DNA of 57,132 nucleotides from Chlamydiota bacterium (GTDB taxonomy: Bacteria > Chlamydiota > Chlamydiia > Chlamydiales > Parachlamydiaceae). The stretch covers positions 1-57,132 of the forward strand of contig JABDCW010000008.1 of NCBI GenBank assembly GCA_013287905.1, given 5' to 3'. Within the stretch, counting starts at the first letter, position 1. The number at the start of each line of letters is the position of its first letter. The notes beneath the pieces are model-generated. The model was not told the DNA's origin. It saw only the letters and a program-made list of their open reading frames with translations, and ran no database searches. Of this stretch, positions 27,005 to 35,670 are shown piece by piece. The position numbers and the translations under genes were made by a program.

Positions 27005-27864
27005 GAATCCTGCGCAAGGCGTTTGGCAATTGTTAACATTGTTTGCATATATTCTTCCGAATAAGGATCTAAAATAATGAGTTCAGCACCTAACTCTTTT
27101 GCAAATAATTGAGCTCCTTTCGTGCTATACTGAGGCTGCGCAAATATTTTTTTAACAGATAATGCACGGGCCAGATTCAAAACGGTATGGAGCTGCTTAG
27201 GGGTGGGATCTTTCCCTTCGATTTCAATCGATAATTGTTTAAAATGGAAATCGCGGCAAAAATAAGCATACGCGGGATGGGAAACCATCATCACCCGGTT
27301 AACGACAGGCTTAAGAATCTCCTGAATATTGTCATTCAACTGTTGCAGATCTTTCTTAAGGGATTGTAATCCTTTCTCATAAAGTTCTTTGTGCTGTGGG
27401 AAAGCCGCGATCAGCGCATTGGCTATCGTTTCCGATTGGATCCTTGCCTGGATACAGCTAAGCCAAATATGGAGGTCTTGTGAACCGGCACAGCAGCAGC
27501 ACGCTCCGGAAATAGGATCGGCAGTAATTAAGTCGACATTCTGGCGCAAATCAACTAATCGAAGAGAGGGCTTATGCGCGAGTAAAGCCTGCGATGCTTT
27601 CGTTTCAAAAGATTCCCCTAACAAAAACCAGATATCTGCCGAACCTGCCTTGATCATCTGCTTAGGCGTGGGTTCAAAGGTATGAGCGCTGGCACCGGCA
27701 GGGACCATGAGGTCCACAGTGATAGTATCTTTGGCGATCTTTTCGACTAAAAACTTATAGGGGGCCACACTGACCAAAACATGAGGGGTTGTTTCTGTCC
27801 CAAGCAGATCTACCCTCAAGAACAACAGGCCAAATAGTACACACAAGGCAGACCATACATTCAT
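27001..27864 (-). CDS. ytgA: Metal-binding periplasmic protein (YtgA/ZnuA cluster 9) with cysteine cluster
   Basis: A solute-binding protein of 287 residues that captures a divalent metal for the ABC importer. A signal peptide (MNVWSALCVLFGLLFLRVDL) is visible. Metal ligands by family pattern are the His in SAHTFEP, the His in DLHIWLS, the His in SHPAYAYF and the acidic residue in LDPYSEEY. Just before the second His, where ZnuA proteins have a flexible His-rich loop, this protein has SGACCCCAGSQ. It overlaps dxr by 4 bases upstream and the ATPase gene downstream. Confidence 0.9.
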   Translation of the reverse strand: MNVWSALCVLFGLLFLRVDLLGTETTPHVLVSVAPYKFLVEKIAKDTITVDLMVPAGASAHTFEPTPKQMIKAGSADIWFLLGESFETKASQALLAHKPSLRLVDLRQNVDLITADPISGACCCCAGSQDLHIWLSCIQARIQSETIANALIAAFPQHKELYEKGLQSLKKDLQQLNDNIQEILKPVVNRVMMVSHPAYAYFCRDFHFKQLSIEIEGKDPTPKQLHTVLNLARALSVKKIFAQPQYSTKGAQLFAKELGAELIILDPYSEEYMQTMLTIAKRLAQDS

Positions 27865-29027
27865 ACGTGTACCTTAGCAAGAGGAGATGAATGAACAGTT
27901 TTAGCCCTCTTTCTGGCCTGGCTGTCAGCTTCCAAAATATCTTCCAGGGAATGAATCTGTTGAGGCTGATAATGTTGCATCAGTTTTTCCAAATGAGAGG
28001 CAATCTCCGTCCACTCTAAACGGTTGTTTAAAAAATGATCGACCAACACTTCATTGGCAGCGTTCATAAAGCAGGGCATTGTACCTCCAACCTTAATGGC
28101 ATCGAATGCCAAATGTAAACAACGAAATGCTTTGAGGTCAGGCTCAAAAAATTCTAACCGGTTGTTTTTAATAAAATCAAACGAAGGTAACAGACCAGGC
28201 AACCGGTCGGGATAAGTCAAAGCGTACTGGATCGGCAAAATCATGGAAGGTTCGCCAAGTTGTGCGATGATGGACGAGTCGACAAATTCTACCATGCTAT
28301 GAATAATGCTTTGCGGGTGGACCAATACCGAAATTTGATCCACAGAGACACCAAATAGCCAGTAGGCCTCGATCACTTCCAGCCCTTTATTCATCAAAGT
28401 CGATGAATCAATCGTCACCTTTGGCCCCATGGCCCATGTCGGATGTTTTAGTGCCTGCTGGATGGTGATTTTCTGCAGCTGCTCCCGACTAAATGTGCGA
28501 AAGGGCCCTCCCGATGCTGTCAGGATGATGCGGCGTAACGACTTTTTAGATTCTCCCTGCAGGCATTGAAATATCGCGCTATGTTCACTGTCGATCGGGA
28601 TGATCGGTACCCGGTGTTTTTTGGCCAGATCCATCACAAGGTGCCCTCCGGCAACCAACGCTTCTTTATTCGCAAGGCCGATCCCTTTCCCCGCTTCAAT
28701 CGCCGCAAGTGTGGGGATAAGGCCGATCATCCCGGAAATGGCTGACACGACAAAATTCACATCCGGACAGGAGGCGGCAAGCTTTAGCCCTTCAATGCCG
28801 GATACAACCGGAATAGCAGGGATGCGTTTTTGCAAGATTTTTGCTTTAGCCTCATCATAAACGGCAATCAGTTGGGGATGGTATTCCTGTGCTTGGAGCT
28901 CAAGAAGATCGATATTCGAATGGGCGGCCAAGACCGTCACCTGAATTTCTTCCTTCAGGTGGGAGGCTACACGAAGGGTATTTTTTCCAATCGAACCTGT
29001 ACTTCCCAGGACGGCAATTTTTTTCAT
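27861..29027 (-). CDS. dxr: 1-deoxy-D-xylulose 5-phosphate reductoisomerase
   Basis: The second step of the MEP isoprenoid pathway, NADPH-dependent. The nucleotide-binding GSTGSIGKNTL is at the N-terminus; IPIDSEHSAIFQCLQG, SGGPFR, HPTWAMGPKVTIDS and MNKGLEVIEA form the active site. It has 388 residues, normal length. Four-base overlaps on both sides tie it to the carrier-like gene and ytgA. In Chlamydia dxr also neighbours the ytg genes, but there it follows them; here it precedes ytgA. Confidence 0.96.
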   Translation of the reverse strand: MKKIAVLGSTGSIGKNTLRVASHLKEEIQVTVLAAHSNIDLLELQAQEYHPQLIAVYDEAKAKILQKRIPAIPVVSGIEGLKLAASCPDVNFVVSAISGMIGLIPTLAAIEAGKGIGLANKEALVAGGHLVMDLAKKHRVPIIPIDSEHSAIFQCLQGESKKSLRRIILTASGGPFRTFSREQLQKITIQQALKHPTWAMGPKVTIDSSTLMNKGLEVIEAYWLFGVSVDQISVLVHPQSIIHSMVEFVDSSIIAQLGEPSMILPIQYALTYPDRLPGLLPSFDFIKNNRLEFFEPDLKAFRCLHLAFDAIKVGGTMPCFMNAANEVLVDHFLNNRLEWTEIASHLEKLMQHYQPQQIHSLEDILEADSQARKRAKTVHSSPLAKVHV

Positions 29028-29926
29028 TTGGTTGTTTCTGTTACTTTTTTCGTTTTAGTTTCTGCCTTCCCGTCCAAATAATGGAGAAGGGTAAGGGATG
29101 CGACATTGTGAACGATCAATATAACTGTATTGGTTGGACATCCAATAAACATATTTCTTACCACATTGCCTGAAAATTTAGAAGTAATTTTCCCATCATG
29201 TACCATGCTCCAAGTATGCCTCTTGTCAAATGGTGCGGAAAAGACGCTGACGACGCAAGCGGTTTTTGTACCGAGCAAGAGTAATTGAGGCAGCGTTAAT
29301 TCCCGTTTGCCGGTTTTTTCGTACTCTTTTTCCCTAAAATACTTTTGGCCGACTAAAAATGTCGACCAGTTGACCGATAACTTTTTCAAGTGCGCCGCCC
29401 CGCCGCACCACCCATGTGTAATATCCCGAAAGGAGAATGTTGATTTGTTTTTTAAAATTGCTTTTACCCTTCTTTTTTCCAGAGGGGTAAGCAATAAAGC
29501 GTCCGTCGCTGCAATTCCCTGTCCTGTTAACAGCTGCTGCAGGTACGGGTCGTGAACCCCATGATTATCTAATGCATGAGGCATGCCTGTGATCATAGGC
29601 CATGACCATACCTGCTTCAAACTTGACGCCATTAATTTTGAGCGCAAGCCCCGATAAAAGCTGCTTAAACCTTTTTCATTATATAATGTTCTGGCTACTG
29701 CAAAGCCGCTCGCGTCAGGATACTTTGTTTGTTGATTCGCTTTAATGACTTCCAAAGGAGATATCGCTGTATGAACCATAACCGATCTAAAAACTCCAAG
29801 TACGCTGCTGCTTGCGACTACAGTTTGCAAATGCTTTTTCCCTAAGTCAAATTCCTGTTGAAAAGCCCCGGGTATTGGCATCAATGTAGACAAGGGATCT
29901 CGTTGAAGTGAGTCAAGTGCATTCAT
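29024..29926 (-). CDS. Mitochondrial-carrier-family-like protein
   Basis: A 300-residue protein with three repeats of about 85-100 residues, each bearing the carrier signature Px[DE]xx[KR]: PLEVIK at residues 57-62, PLEKRR at 148-153 and PFDKRH at 232-237. In repeat 1 the signature is followed by the classic second half (ARTLYNEKGLSSFYRGLRSK), and the helices before each signature have the small-residue/aromatic pattern of odd-numbered carrier helices. This family is eukaryotic; the known bacterial example is the Legionella secreted carrier LncP. The start has a perfect AAAGGAGATAAT site. It overlaps the MFS gene upstream and dxr downstream by 4 bases each. It could act in the bacterial membrane or be exported to host mitochondria; the sequence does not decide. 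Repeats 2 and 3 are more diverged. Confidence 0.82.
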   Translation of the reverse strand: MNALDSLQRDPLSTLMPIPGAFQQEFDLGKKHLQTVVASSSVLGVFRSVMVHTAISPLEVIKANQQTKYPDASGFAVARTLYNEKGLSSFYRGLRSKLMASSLKQVWSWPMITGMPHALDNHGVHDPYLQQLLTGQGIAATDALLLTPLEKRRVKAILKNKSTFSFRDITHGWCGGAAHLKKLSVNWSTFLVGQKYFREKEYEKTGKRELTLPQLLLLGTKTACVVSVFSAPFDKRHTWSMVHDGKITSKFSGNVVRNMFIGCPTNTVILIVHNVASLTLLHYLDGKAETKTKKVTETTK

Positions 29927-31203
29927 ATTATCTCCTTTATAATATTTAATTTTTTATCTGCCTGGGGGCGCATCGACAGGATAAGAGCTACACTGCTGAT
30001 CATTGCCAGCAATAGCCAATACCAGATCACACTGGATGCCATCCCCGTTGCCTTAAAGGCCCACAATGAAAGCATGGCTGTAGGCGCTCCCAAACACTGA
30101 GCTCCCAGTGCATAGCCAAAGGAAATTACCCCATAACGATGAGTAGGAGGAACAAGATTTTGGGCCCATGCGTGGAAAGGAGCAAAAAAAGCAACCCCAA
30201 GAAGGACAAGGGCAATCCTGATTCCGACAATGCCTGCGAAAGAAGCCTGCGGCAGCAACAAAAATGCCGGAATTCCAAAAGCCACACTGCCAATCGATGC
30301 GCCAAGCATCATTTTTTCCCTGGAAATTTTTGAGGAAAGCCAGCCAAAAAAAGGAAGGGCGCAAAAGTCAAGAATAAGAAGAATCGTATTCAATGTCATC
30401 ATTTGCGCCTTTGTTATCGATGAAACTAATGGTACGAACCCATTCATTAAAATAATGGCAACAGCATAATTTGCATAGGCAAATCCTGAACTGATCCCGA
30501 TTAACACAAGCGCATTGCGATGGACCCAAAATATCGAGAATAGATTCGAGAGGGATTGTGCTTTTTTTACAGAAGGATTTTTTAATTGATTCCCGGGAAG
30601 CGACTGCCTGATGATACAGCCAAATACTCCGGTTGAACATCCAAGAAGATACAAAACTCTCCATCCCCATTCTACAACGTCAAGATAAGCCAGCAAAGAA
30701 ACTCCGGCCGATGCAAGTAAAATGCCTCCGATCGTCGTCGCATTATATAAACCGCTTAAAAAATCGTGATGTTTCTGATCGTAACTTTCTAAAAGAAAGA
30801 TCGCTCCTCCCATGGTTTCACCGGCTGTCAAAAAATTTTGAAGCGTCCGTCCGATACAAAAAATAACGGGAGCAATAAAACCGGCCTGTTGATAAGTGGG
30901 GCAAAAAGCTAAAGCCCCCGTAACGATAGACATGCCGCACAGCGACAGAAAAAGAGCATGCCTCGTACCATATTTATCGCCAATAAAACCAAACAAAAGT
31001 GCGCCCAATGGACGACTCAACATTCCCAATGGGATCATCGCATAGGTTAAAATAAGGGCAGTAATCTCATCGTGCTGCGGGAAAAAAAGGGGCGCTAAAA
31101 AGACCGATAAAAACCCAAAAAGCGCCGTGTCGTAATGTTCGAAAAAATTTCCCAGACAGGCGCTCCAAAAATGCCATTGGGTAGACCGATTTTGCATGAG
31201 CAT
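29923..31203 (-). CDS. MFS transporter, metabolite:H+ symporter (ProP-like) type
   Basis: A 426-residue protein with about 12 membrane segments. The N-terminus FFEHYDTALFGFLSVFLAP and the loop 2-3 motif GALLFGFIGDKYGTRHAL are typical of the MHS family, which carries proline, betaine, citrate or other small organic acids. GRTLQNFLTAGETMGGAIF matches the helix 4-5 motif of this group. Substrate unknown. It begins 6 bases after the thiE-like stop and overlaps the carrier-like gene by 4 bases. Confidence 0.88.
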   Translation of the reverse strand: MLMQNRSTQWHFWSACLGNFFEHYDTALFGFLSVFLAPLFFPQHDEITALILTYAMIPLGMLSRPLGALLFGFIGDKYGTRHALFLSLCGMSIVTGALAFCPTYQQAGFIAPVIFCIGRTLQNFLTAGETMGGAIFLLESYDQKHHDFLSGLYNATTIGGILLASAGVSLLAYLDVVEWGWRVLYLLGCSTGVFGCIIRQSLPGNQLKNPSVKKAQSLSNLFSIFWVHRNALVLIGISSGFAYANYAVAIILMNGFVPLVSSITKAQMMTLNTILLILDFCALPFFGWLSSKISREKMMLGASIGSVAFGIPAFLLLPQASFAGIVGIRIALVLLGVAFFAPFHAWAQNLVPPTHRYGVISFGYALGAQCLGAPTAMLSLWAFKATGMASSVIWYWLLLAMISSVALILSMRPQADKKLNIIKEII

Positions 31204-31209
31204 AAGTTC

Positions 31210-31989
31210 TTAAGCCTTATGGTGACAACTAAATGTTTGCATCACGCTTCGCACTTTCGCAGCTATTTCGGATGTGTCATCCGTTCTCCAAAGATCGCCC
31301 ACCATAGCTACGCCATCGCCTGTTCCATCTTCCTTCAGGCGAAGTCTTTGGCAAACCTGCGCCAAATTTTCCAGAGTAATGCCGCCAATTGCCACGATCC
31401 GGTGATCTGTAAGCGAACGCAACTTTTCCAACCCTTCAAGTCCCCATACCTGATTATCTTCCGGATTTGTTCTTTTAGAGGGAAATATTTTTACACTTAA
31501 ATAATTAACGGCCAAATGCTCCGCGACCAGTACTTCCTCAGGTACATGCACAGGGATACCGATACTTGTCTGAGGGGTGAGCGCGAATCTGGCGCTGTGT
31601 AAAAAACTCTTGTGATATTGCTCGAAGTAAATACCTTCTGCACTGACGGCAAGAGCTATGTCGATACGAGTGTTAATGATCAACGGCACCCCTTCAGCAG
31701 CTAAAATGTGTTTGAGCTGCCTGGCTGTTTTTAAAATCGCATCGGTAGGGCGGCCATGGTCTCGCAACTGAACACAGGAAACTCCCCCCTTTACCGCCCG
31801 GCTGACTTTTGAAAAAAATTCCTCATCGCTGGTAACCGATTTGCGGTCTGCGACCAAATACAAGGATAGATCGATTGGGCAAGATGTTTTTGGTGTATGA
31901 AGACGAGATGTTTGTGTATGCAGGGAGCGTGGAAAACTGTGGGTAAAACGACCGAAAAGACCGAGAACATTCACTCTGGAACAAAGCAT
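31210..31989 (-). CDS. Thiamine-phosphate synthase-like protein (ThiE/TenI fold), active site altered
   Basis: A 259-residue protein. After an N-terminal stretch of about 45 residues without similarity come LYLVADRK, GGVSCVQLRDHG, LIINTRIDIALAVSAEGIYF and HRIVAIGGI, which follow ThiE strand by strand. Two expected residues differ: the pyrophosphate-binding Lys of QLRxK is His, and the Asp after the Asn in the IND motif is Thr. The usual QEDLP-type loop is missing. It may therefore be a TenI-like or inactive homologue. It is the first gene of the seven-gene operon, and the true start may be further in. Confidence 0.7.
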   Translation of the reverse strand: MLCSRVNVLGLFGRFTHSFPRSLHTQTSRLHTPKTSCPIDLSLYLVADRKSVTSDEEFFSKVSRAVKGGVSCVQLRDHGRPTDAILKTARQLKHILAAEGVPLIINTRIDIALAVSAEGIYFEQYHKSFLHSARFALTPQTSIGIPVHVPEEVLVAEHLAVNYLSVKIFPSKRTNPEDNQVWGLEGLEKLRSLTDHRIVAIGGITLENLAQVCQRLRLKEDGTGDGVAMVGDLWRTDDTSEIAAKVRSVMQTFSCHHKA

Positions 31990-32195
31990 GTAGCCACTCC
32001 TTGTAATTTGAGAATTTACCCTGCCTGAATCAATTAGGTAAATAAAAACTTAAAATTAAGAACTATAATGCAACAGTAGAACAATTCAAAACAAACCTCA
32101 AACAGCTTATAATTTGCCAGCTCTATTCCAAACAGTATTAACTTATCCTCTCATTTTTTGCAATAAAATGTTCTTCTTGCCAGGTAGCCGGGATG

Positions 32196-32283
32196 TATAC
32201 CGAAGGTGGTTCAAAAATTGGTTTTGACGGCGTCGGTATCCTGGCTTTGCTAAAATTCCAACTTTTGAACCACCTTCGGTATA
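32196..32283. mobile_element. Internally deleted TIR element, 88 bp (copy 3)
   Basis: It has both ends of the 165-bp family (TATACCGAAGGTGGTTCAAA and CCACCTTCGGTATA), here as a nearly perfect inverted repeat, but the internal stem is lost. It lies in the 455-bp divergent gap between the thiE-like gene and the 847-residue protein gene. The rest of that gap is AT-rich and shows no gene. Confidence 0.85.
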
Positions 32284-32444
32284 TTTCTCGCCTCTTTGTG
32301 TGCATTACATTCTCTATGATTAAAAAAGTATTCTAATTTCCTGTGCCCTGTGCGTTTTTGTTGAACTAGTTTGCTTATTATTTTAAAAATTGATATAATC
32401 ACGTTTAGAATTATCTTTTTATATTTAAAAAATTTAGGTTACAC

Positions 32445-34988
32445 ATGCGCACTTTAAGAGCCAAAGACTTTGTTGATTATGAAGCAAAACTTACTCATTA
32501 TAAAAATAAAGGTTGGGAAGCACAAAAATCAGGGACCACCTTTCAGGCAAATACGATAGAAAAGTCGATCACTGGACTTCGCCGGGCTGCCGCATTAGTA
32601 AAATATGCTCTTTTATATTGTCTGAAGTTGGGGTCAAAAGATGCCTTAAGCGATCTTAAAGAGGTATGGAATAAAAAACAATTTATCCAGCTCACATATG
32701 ACAAAGATCCTCAAGCTGAAGAGATTACAGCCATTTTTAATAAGATCATGAGGCCCGGGGATTCCAGTACAGTATCTGGTAAAACGAAAAGCTTGCAAAA
32801 TCCGCCGCAGGATTCTACAAAAAAAGACCTGGTTCAACCAAAACGACCAGAGCCGCTGCCACTGCCAGAACAGCCTCCATCTCCAAGGAAAAAACAACAA
32901 TCCGATTCGAAGCAAAAAGATTCATTGCAACATGAGCCTCCCTTGGAGCAGCCCCCATCACCATCAAAGGATCGCCCTTCCCCGCTTGGTCCTCAACCGC
33001 AACCCTCTGAAATGCCAAAAGAACCAGTTCTGCCAAAATTTACATCTGACTCAGAAGCATCTGATGAAGAGGATGAGACATCCGAACCACCATTGGCTCT
33101 ACAGCCGCCCGCTTCTGAACCGCAAACCGGTAAGGCTATTGCTTCAGATGATAAGCCGGCTGTAAAGCCGATTCCTGAAGAACCCCCACTTCAAGCAAAA
33201 AAAGTAGATCTGAGTAAGATGACCAAAGAAGAGTATATTGCCTATATCAAAGACCGGAAAAAAAATGGCATCGCAGATCTTTATGAGGGTATGTGGCTTT
33301 TCACACCAGAATACTGGGATTTATTTGAGAAGGAAGAGATAGAGGCGATTGATTTCACAAAAACTAATGTAGCTAAAATGGGGTTCGATGACCTTTTTGG
33401 TGAGGGTAAGAAATTCTTTAACTCACTTGGCAAACTCAACAGCGAAAATCTCACAAAATTTGCAAAATTTTTTGAAAGGGCACATGTTAGACTCTTGAGT
33501 CCGGAACAAATCTGTTCAATAGATTTTGCAAAAGCGGACATCAATAAGAAAGTATATGAGCACCTTTTCTTTGACCCCACGATTTTATCTAAGGTAAAAA
33601 ATCCGGGGCCGCTCTTACAATTTTTTGATGTAACAGATTGGGCACAGTTAACTCCCGACCAGATTAAAGAAATCGACTTTACAAAAATAACAGTGACTCA
33701 AGAAATATTTAATTGTCTGTTCGGCAGTCGTACAATTAAGGAAAAGACAGGTGGAATATGGCAACTTCCCTCAAAAGCACACAACGTGAAAAATCTCGAA
33801 AGCCCTAATCTCAACATCCTTTTGCCTTTTTTCGATAGAGAGCAATGGGATGCCCTAACTCCAAAACAGCGCGAAAATGTTGATATGACAAAGGCAATGA
33901 TCGACCAGAAAAAGTTTGCAGCTCTATTTGGCGCCTATGAGTACGATGAAAATAAGTATAACAGCTGGATGCCCCTTCATGAACTGCATAGAGAAAGACT
34001 TGCTCATTATAAAGGTGCAAACCTCCATGTCCTTTTGCCATTTTTCACTAAATCTCACTGGCATGCGCTCGATGAAGCGCAATGGAAATCGATCGATGTG
34101 AATCAATTAAATGAGAGCATGAAAAAATTTTACCAGGATGAGCAAGAACAAAGAGCGCTTCAGGCTGCGTTACCTAAATCAGGACCGGAACCAGAACCTA
34201 AACCGGAAAAAATAGACTATCTTGGAGATATGAGGTTAAGAGCGATCAAAGAGGGATTGGACTTGCGTTTGAAGTATATACTTCCATCAGAAGAGTTCTA
34301 TCAGGAAATGCTGCGTTTCACCCCTGCTGTTTGGGAGACATTTGAGGACAGCGACATTAAAAAAATTAAGTTCACAGATTTCCCGATGAACAAAGAGACG
34401 TTTCTCAATATTTTTGGCTCAGAACAGTCGTCCAAAAATCACTTTAAATGCCTCAAGAAACTCAGTGCTGACAATCTCACAGCCCTTGTACAATTTTTTG
34501 ACAGGGCACACGCCGAAGCGCTTGGTGATACGCTCACAACGGTAGATTTTGCAAAGGCTAATATCTCTAAGGAAGTATTCAAAAATATCTTTGGAGGGCA
34601 TCGGCTGACAGAAGATCAGAAAACTGTCATATTCTTTCTTAATGGCGATGATCTTACAGCTCTCATCAAATTTTTTGAGCAGGTTCATGTCAATGCTCTT
34701 CAGGATAAGCAAGTAGACGAAATCACCTTTTCAAAAGCAAATATCAATAAAGAAGTATTCCACTTTCTCTTTGGCATAAGCGGAGGGATAACAGCCGACC
34801 ATCGCAACCGTTTACAGACCCTTGCAGCTCAAAACCTTAAAGCACTAGTGGAATCTTTCGCATGGATGCATTTCTTTTTCCTTACCCCCGAGCAATGGCA
34901 AGTCATTGAAGGAATCACCCCCGACGAAGTCACTCCCGAAACCCTGCAAAGAATCGATCATGAAGCAAAAAGACGTGCAAAGAAATAA
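32445..34988 (+). CDS. Large helical-repeat protein, probable effector
   Basis: An 847-residue protein I cannot assign. Residues 1-105 are a helical N-terminal domain. Residues of about 110-250 are low-complexity Pro/Gln/Glu/Lys/Ser. The rest is two blocks (about 265-570 and 585-830) of repeats of 45-65 residues with a common pattern: LxxLLxFFDRxHxxxLxPxQ, then IxxIDFxKAxIxxExFxxLFG. Examples are TALVQFFDRAHAEAL with TVDFAKANISKEVFKNIFG, and TALIKFFEQVHVNAL with ITFSKANINKEVFHFLFG. I count about eight copies. The second block starts with a restatement of the first block's opening, as if the set was duplicated. Solenoid scaffolding or host binding is likely. Confidence 0.7.
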   Translation: MRTLRAKDFVDYEAKLTHYKNKGWEAQKSGTTFQANTIEKSITGLRRAAALVKYALLYCLKLGSKDALSDLKEVWNKKQFIQLTYDKDPQAEEITAIFNKIMRPGDSSTVSGKTKSLQNPPQDSTKKDLVQPKRPEPLPLPEQPPSPRKKQQSDSKQKDSLQHEPPLEQPPSPSKDRPSPLGPQPQPSEMPKEPVLPKFTSDSEASDEEDETSEPPLALQPPASEPQTGKAIASDDKPAVKPIPEEPPLQAKKVDLSKMTKEEYIAYIKDRKKNGIADLYEGMWLFTPEYWDLFEKEEIEAIDFTKTNVAKMGFDDLFGEGKKFFNSLGKLNSENLTKFAKFFERAHVRLLSPEQICSIDFAKADINKKVYEHLFFDPTILSKVKNPGPLLQFFDVTDWAQLTPDQIKEIDFTKITVTQEIFNCLFGSRTIKEKTGGIWQLPSKAHNVKNLESPNLNILLPFFDREQWDALTPKQRENVDMTKAMIDQKKFAALFGAYEYDENKYNSWMPLHELHRERLAHYKGANLHVLLPFFTKSHWHALDEAQWKSIDVNQLNESMKKFYQDEQEQRALQAALPKSGPEPEPKPEKIDYLGDMRLRAIKEGLDLRLKYILPSEEFYQEMLRFTPAVWETFEDSDIKKIKFTDFPMNKETFLNIFGSEQSSKNHFKCLKKLSADNLTALVQFFDRAHAEALGDTLTTVDFAKANISKEVFKNIFGGHRLTEDQKTVIFFLNGDDLTALIKFFEQVHVNALQDKQVDEITFSKANINKEVFHFLFGISGGITADHRNRLQTLAAQNLKALVESFAWMHFFFLTPEQWQVIEGITPDEVTPETLQRIDHEAKRRAKK

Positions 34989-35025
34989 GCTAGAACGTAA
35001 CGATTCAGACACCCATTTCTATATG

Positions 35026-35670
35026 TCAGGCCTTCAGCCTGAGTTCGTTATGCCCCAACCTAGGGCGATGCCCTTACCATTACCCATTTTTTTAGAAATT
35101 ATATTACATAGAGCATGGGCTCGCCTTTACAGATTATGATTCGTTCTAATTGGTAAAAAATGATCAAATATGTCGCCCTTACGAGGCTGTGAGAAATGAC
35201 GACTTGCGAGTGTCTGTCGCCGCTTCCGCGGCTACTCTTTTTGGCACTCGTACCCCAGGCTGACGCCTGGGGCTACATGCTGTTGCCGCTTCGCGGCTCA
35301 AGGCCAAAACCACGAGCGCGCTTAAGACCAAACCACGAGAATGGCCGTGAAACGGCCAAAGCATGTAGCCCCAGGCGTCAGCCTGGGGTACGAATGCCAA
35401 TAAAGAGCAGCCGCGGAAGCGGCGACAGACACTCGCAAGTCGTTCATTTTTCACAGCCTCGTAAGGGCGACATAATCAGAAGGTTTGATACGATAAATTA
35501 ATTTTATAAAAAAATGGGTAATGGTAAGGGCATCGCCCTAGGTTGGTGCATAACGACCTCAGGCTGAAGGCCTGGTTTATAAAAGCCTAGGGCATCGCCC
35601 TAGGTTGGTGCATAACGACCTCAGGCTGAAGGCCTGGTTTATAAAAGCCTAGGGCAACGCCCTAGGAAGC
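35026..35670. repeat. Outer arms of a nested giant palindrome with 66-bp tandem duplication
   Basis: The left arm at 35026-35087 (GGCCTTCAGCCTGAG..., ...CCATTACCCATTTTTTTA) is complementary to 35507-35573. The right arm portion GCCTAGGGCATCGCCCTAGG through GGCTGAAGGCCTGGTTTATA is repeated in tandem, with a third partial copy ending at about 35665. The units are themselves small dyads (TAGGGCGATGCCCTA, GGCCTTCAGCC). The structure sits between convergent genes. Confidence 0.88.
35168..35475. repeat. Inner arms of the nested palindrome, about 120 bp each
   Basis: The sequence from TATGTCGCCCTTACGAGGCT through CCAGGCTGACGCCTGGGGCT is complementary to the mirror segment ending GCCTCGTAAGGGCGACATA, with few mismatches. 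The loop holds more small dyads (CCGCTTCGCGG, GGCCGTGAAACGGCC). Short open frames inside are by-products of the symmetry and I do not call them. Confidence 0.9.

Noticed and set aside
30053..30670. Open frames within the MFS gene in other frames
   Set aside because: They lie wholly inside a well-supported transporter gene and show no domain pattern of their own.
35179..35501. Two overlapping open frames in the palindromic region
   Set aside because: They mirror each other because the DNA is an inverted repeat; no start signals and no similarity to a known protein.
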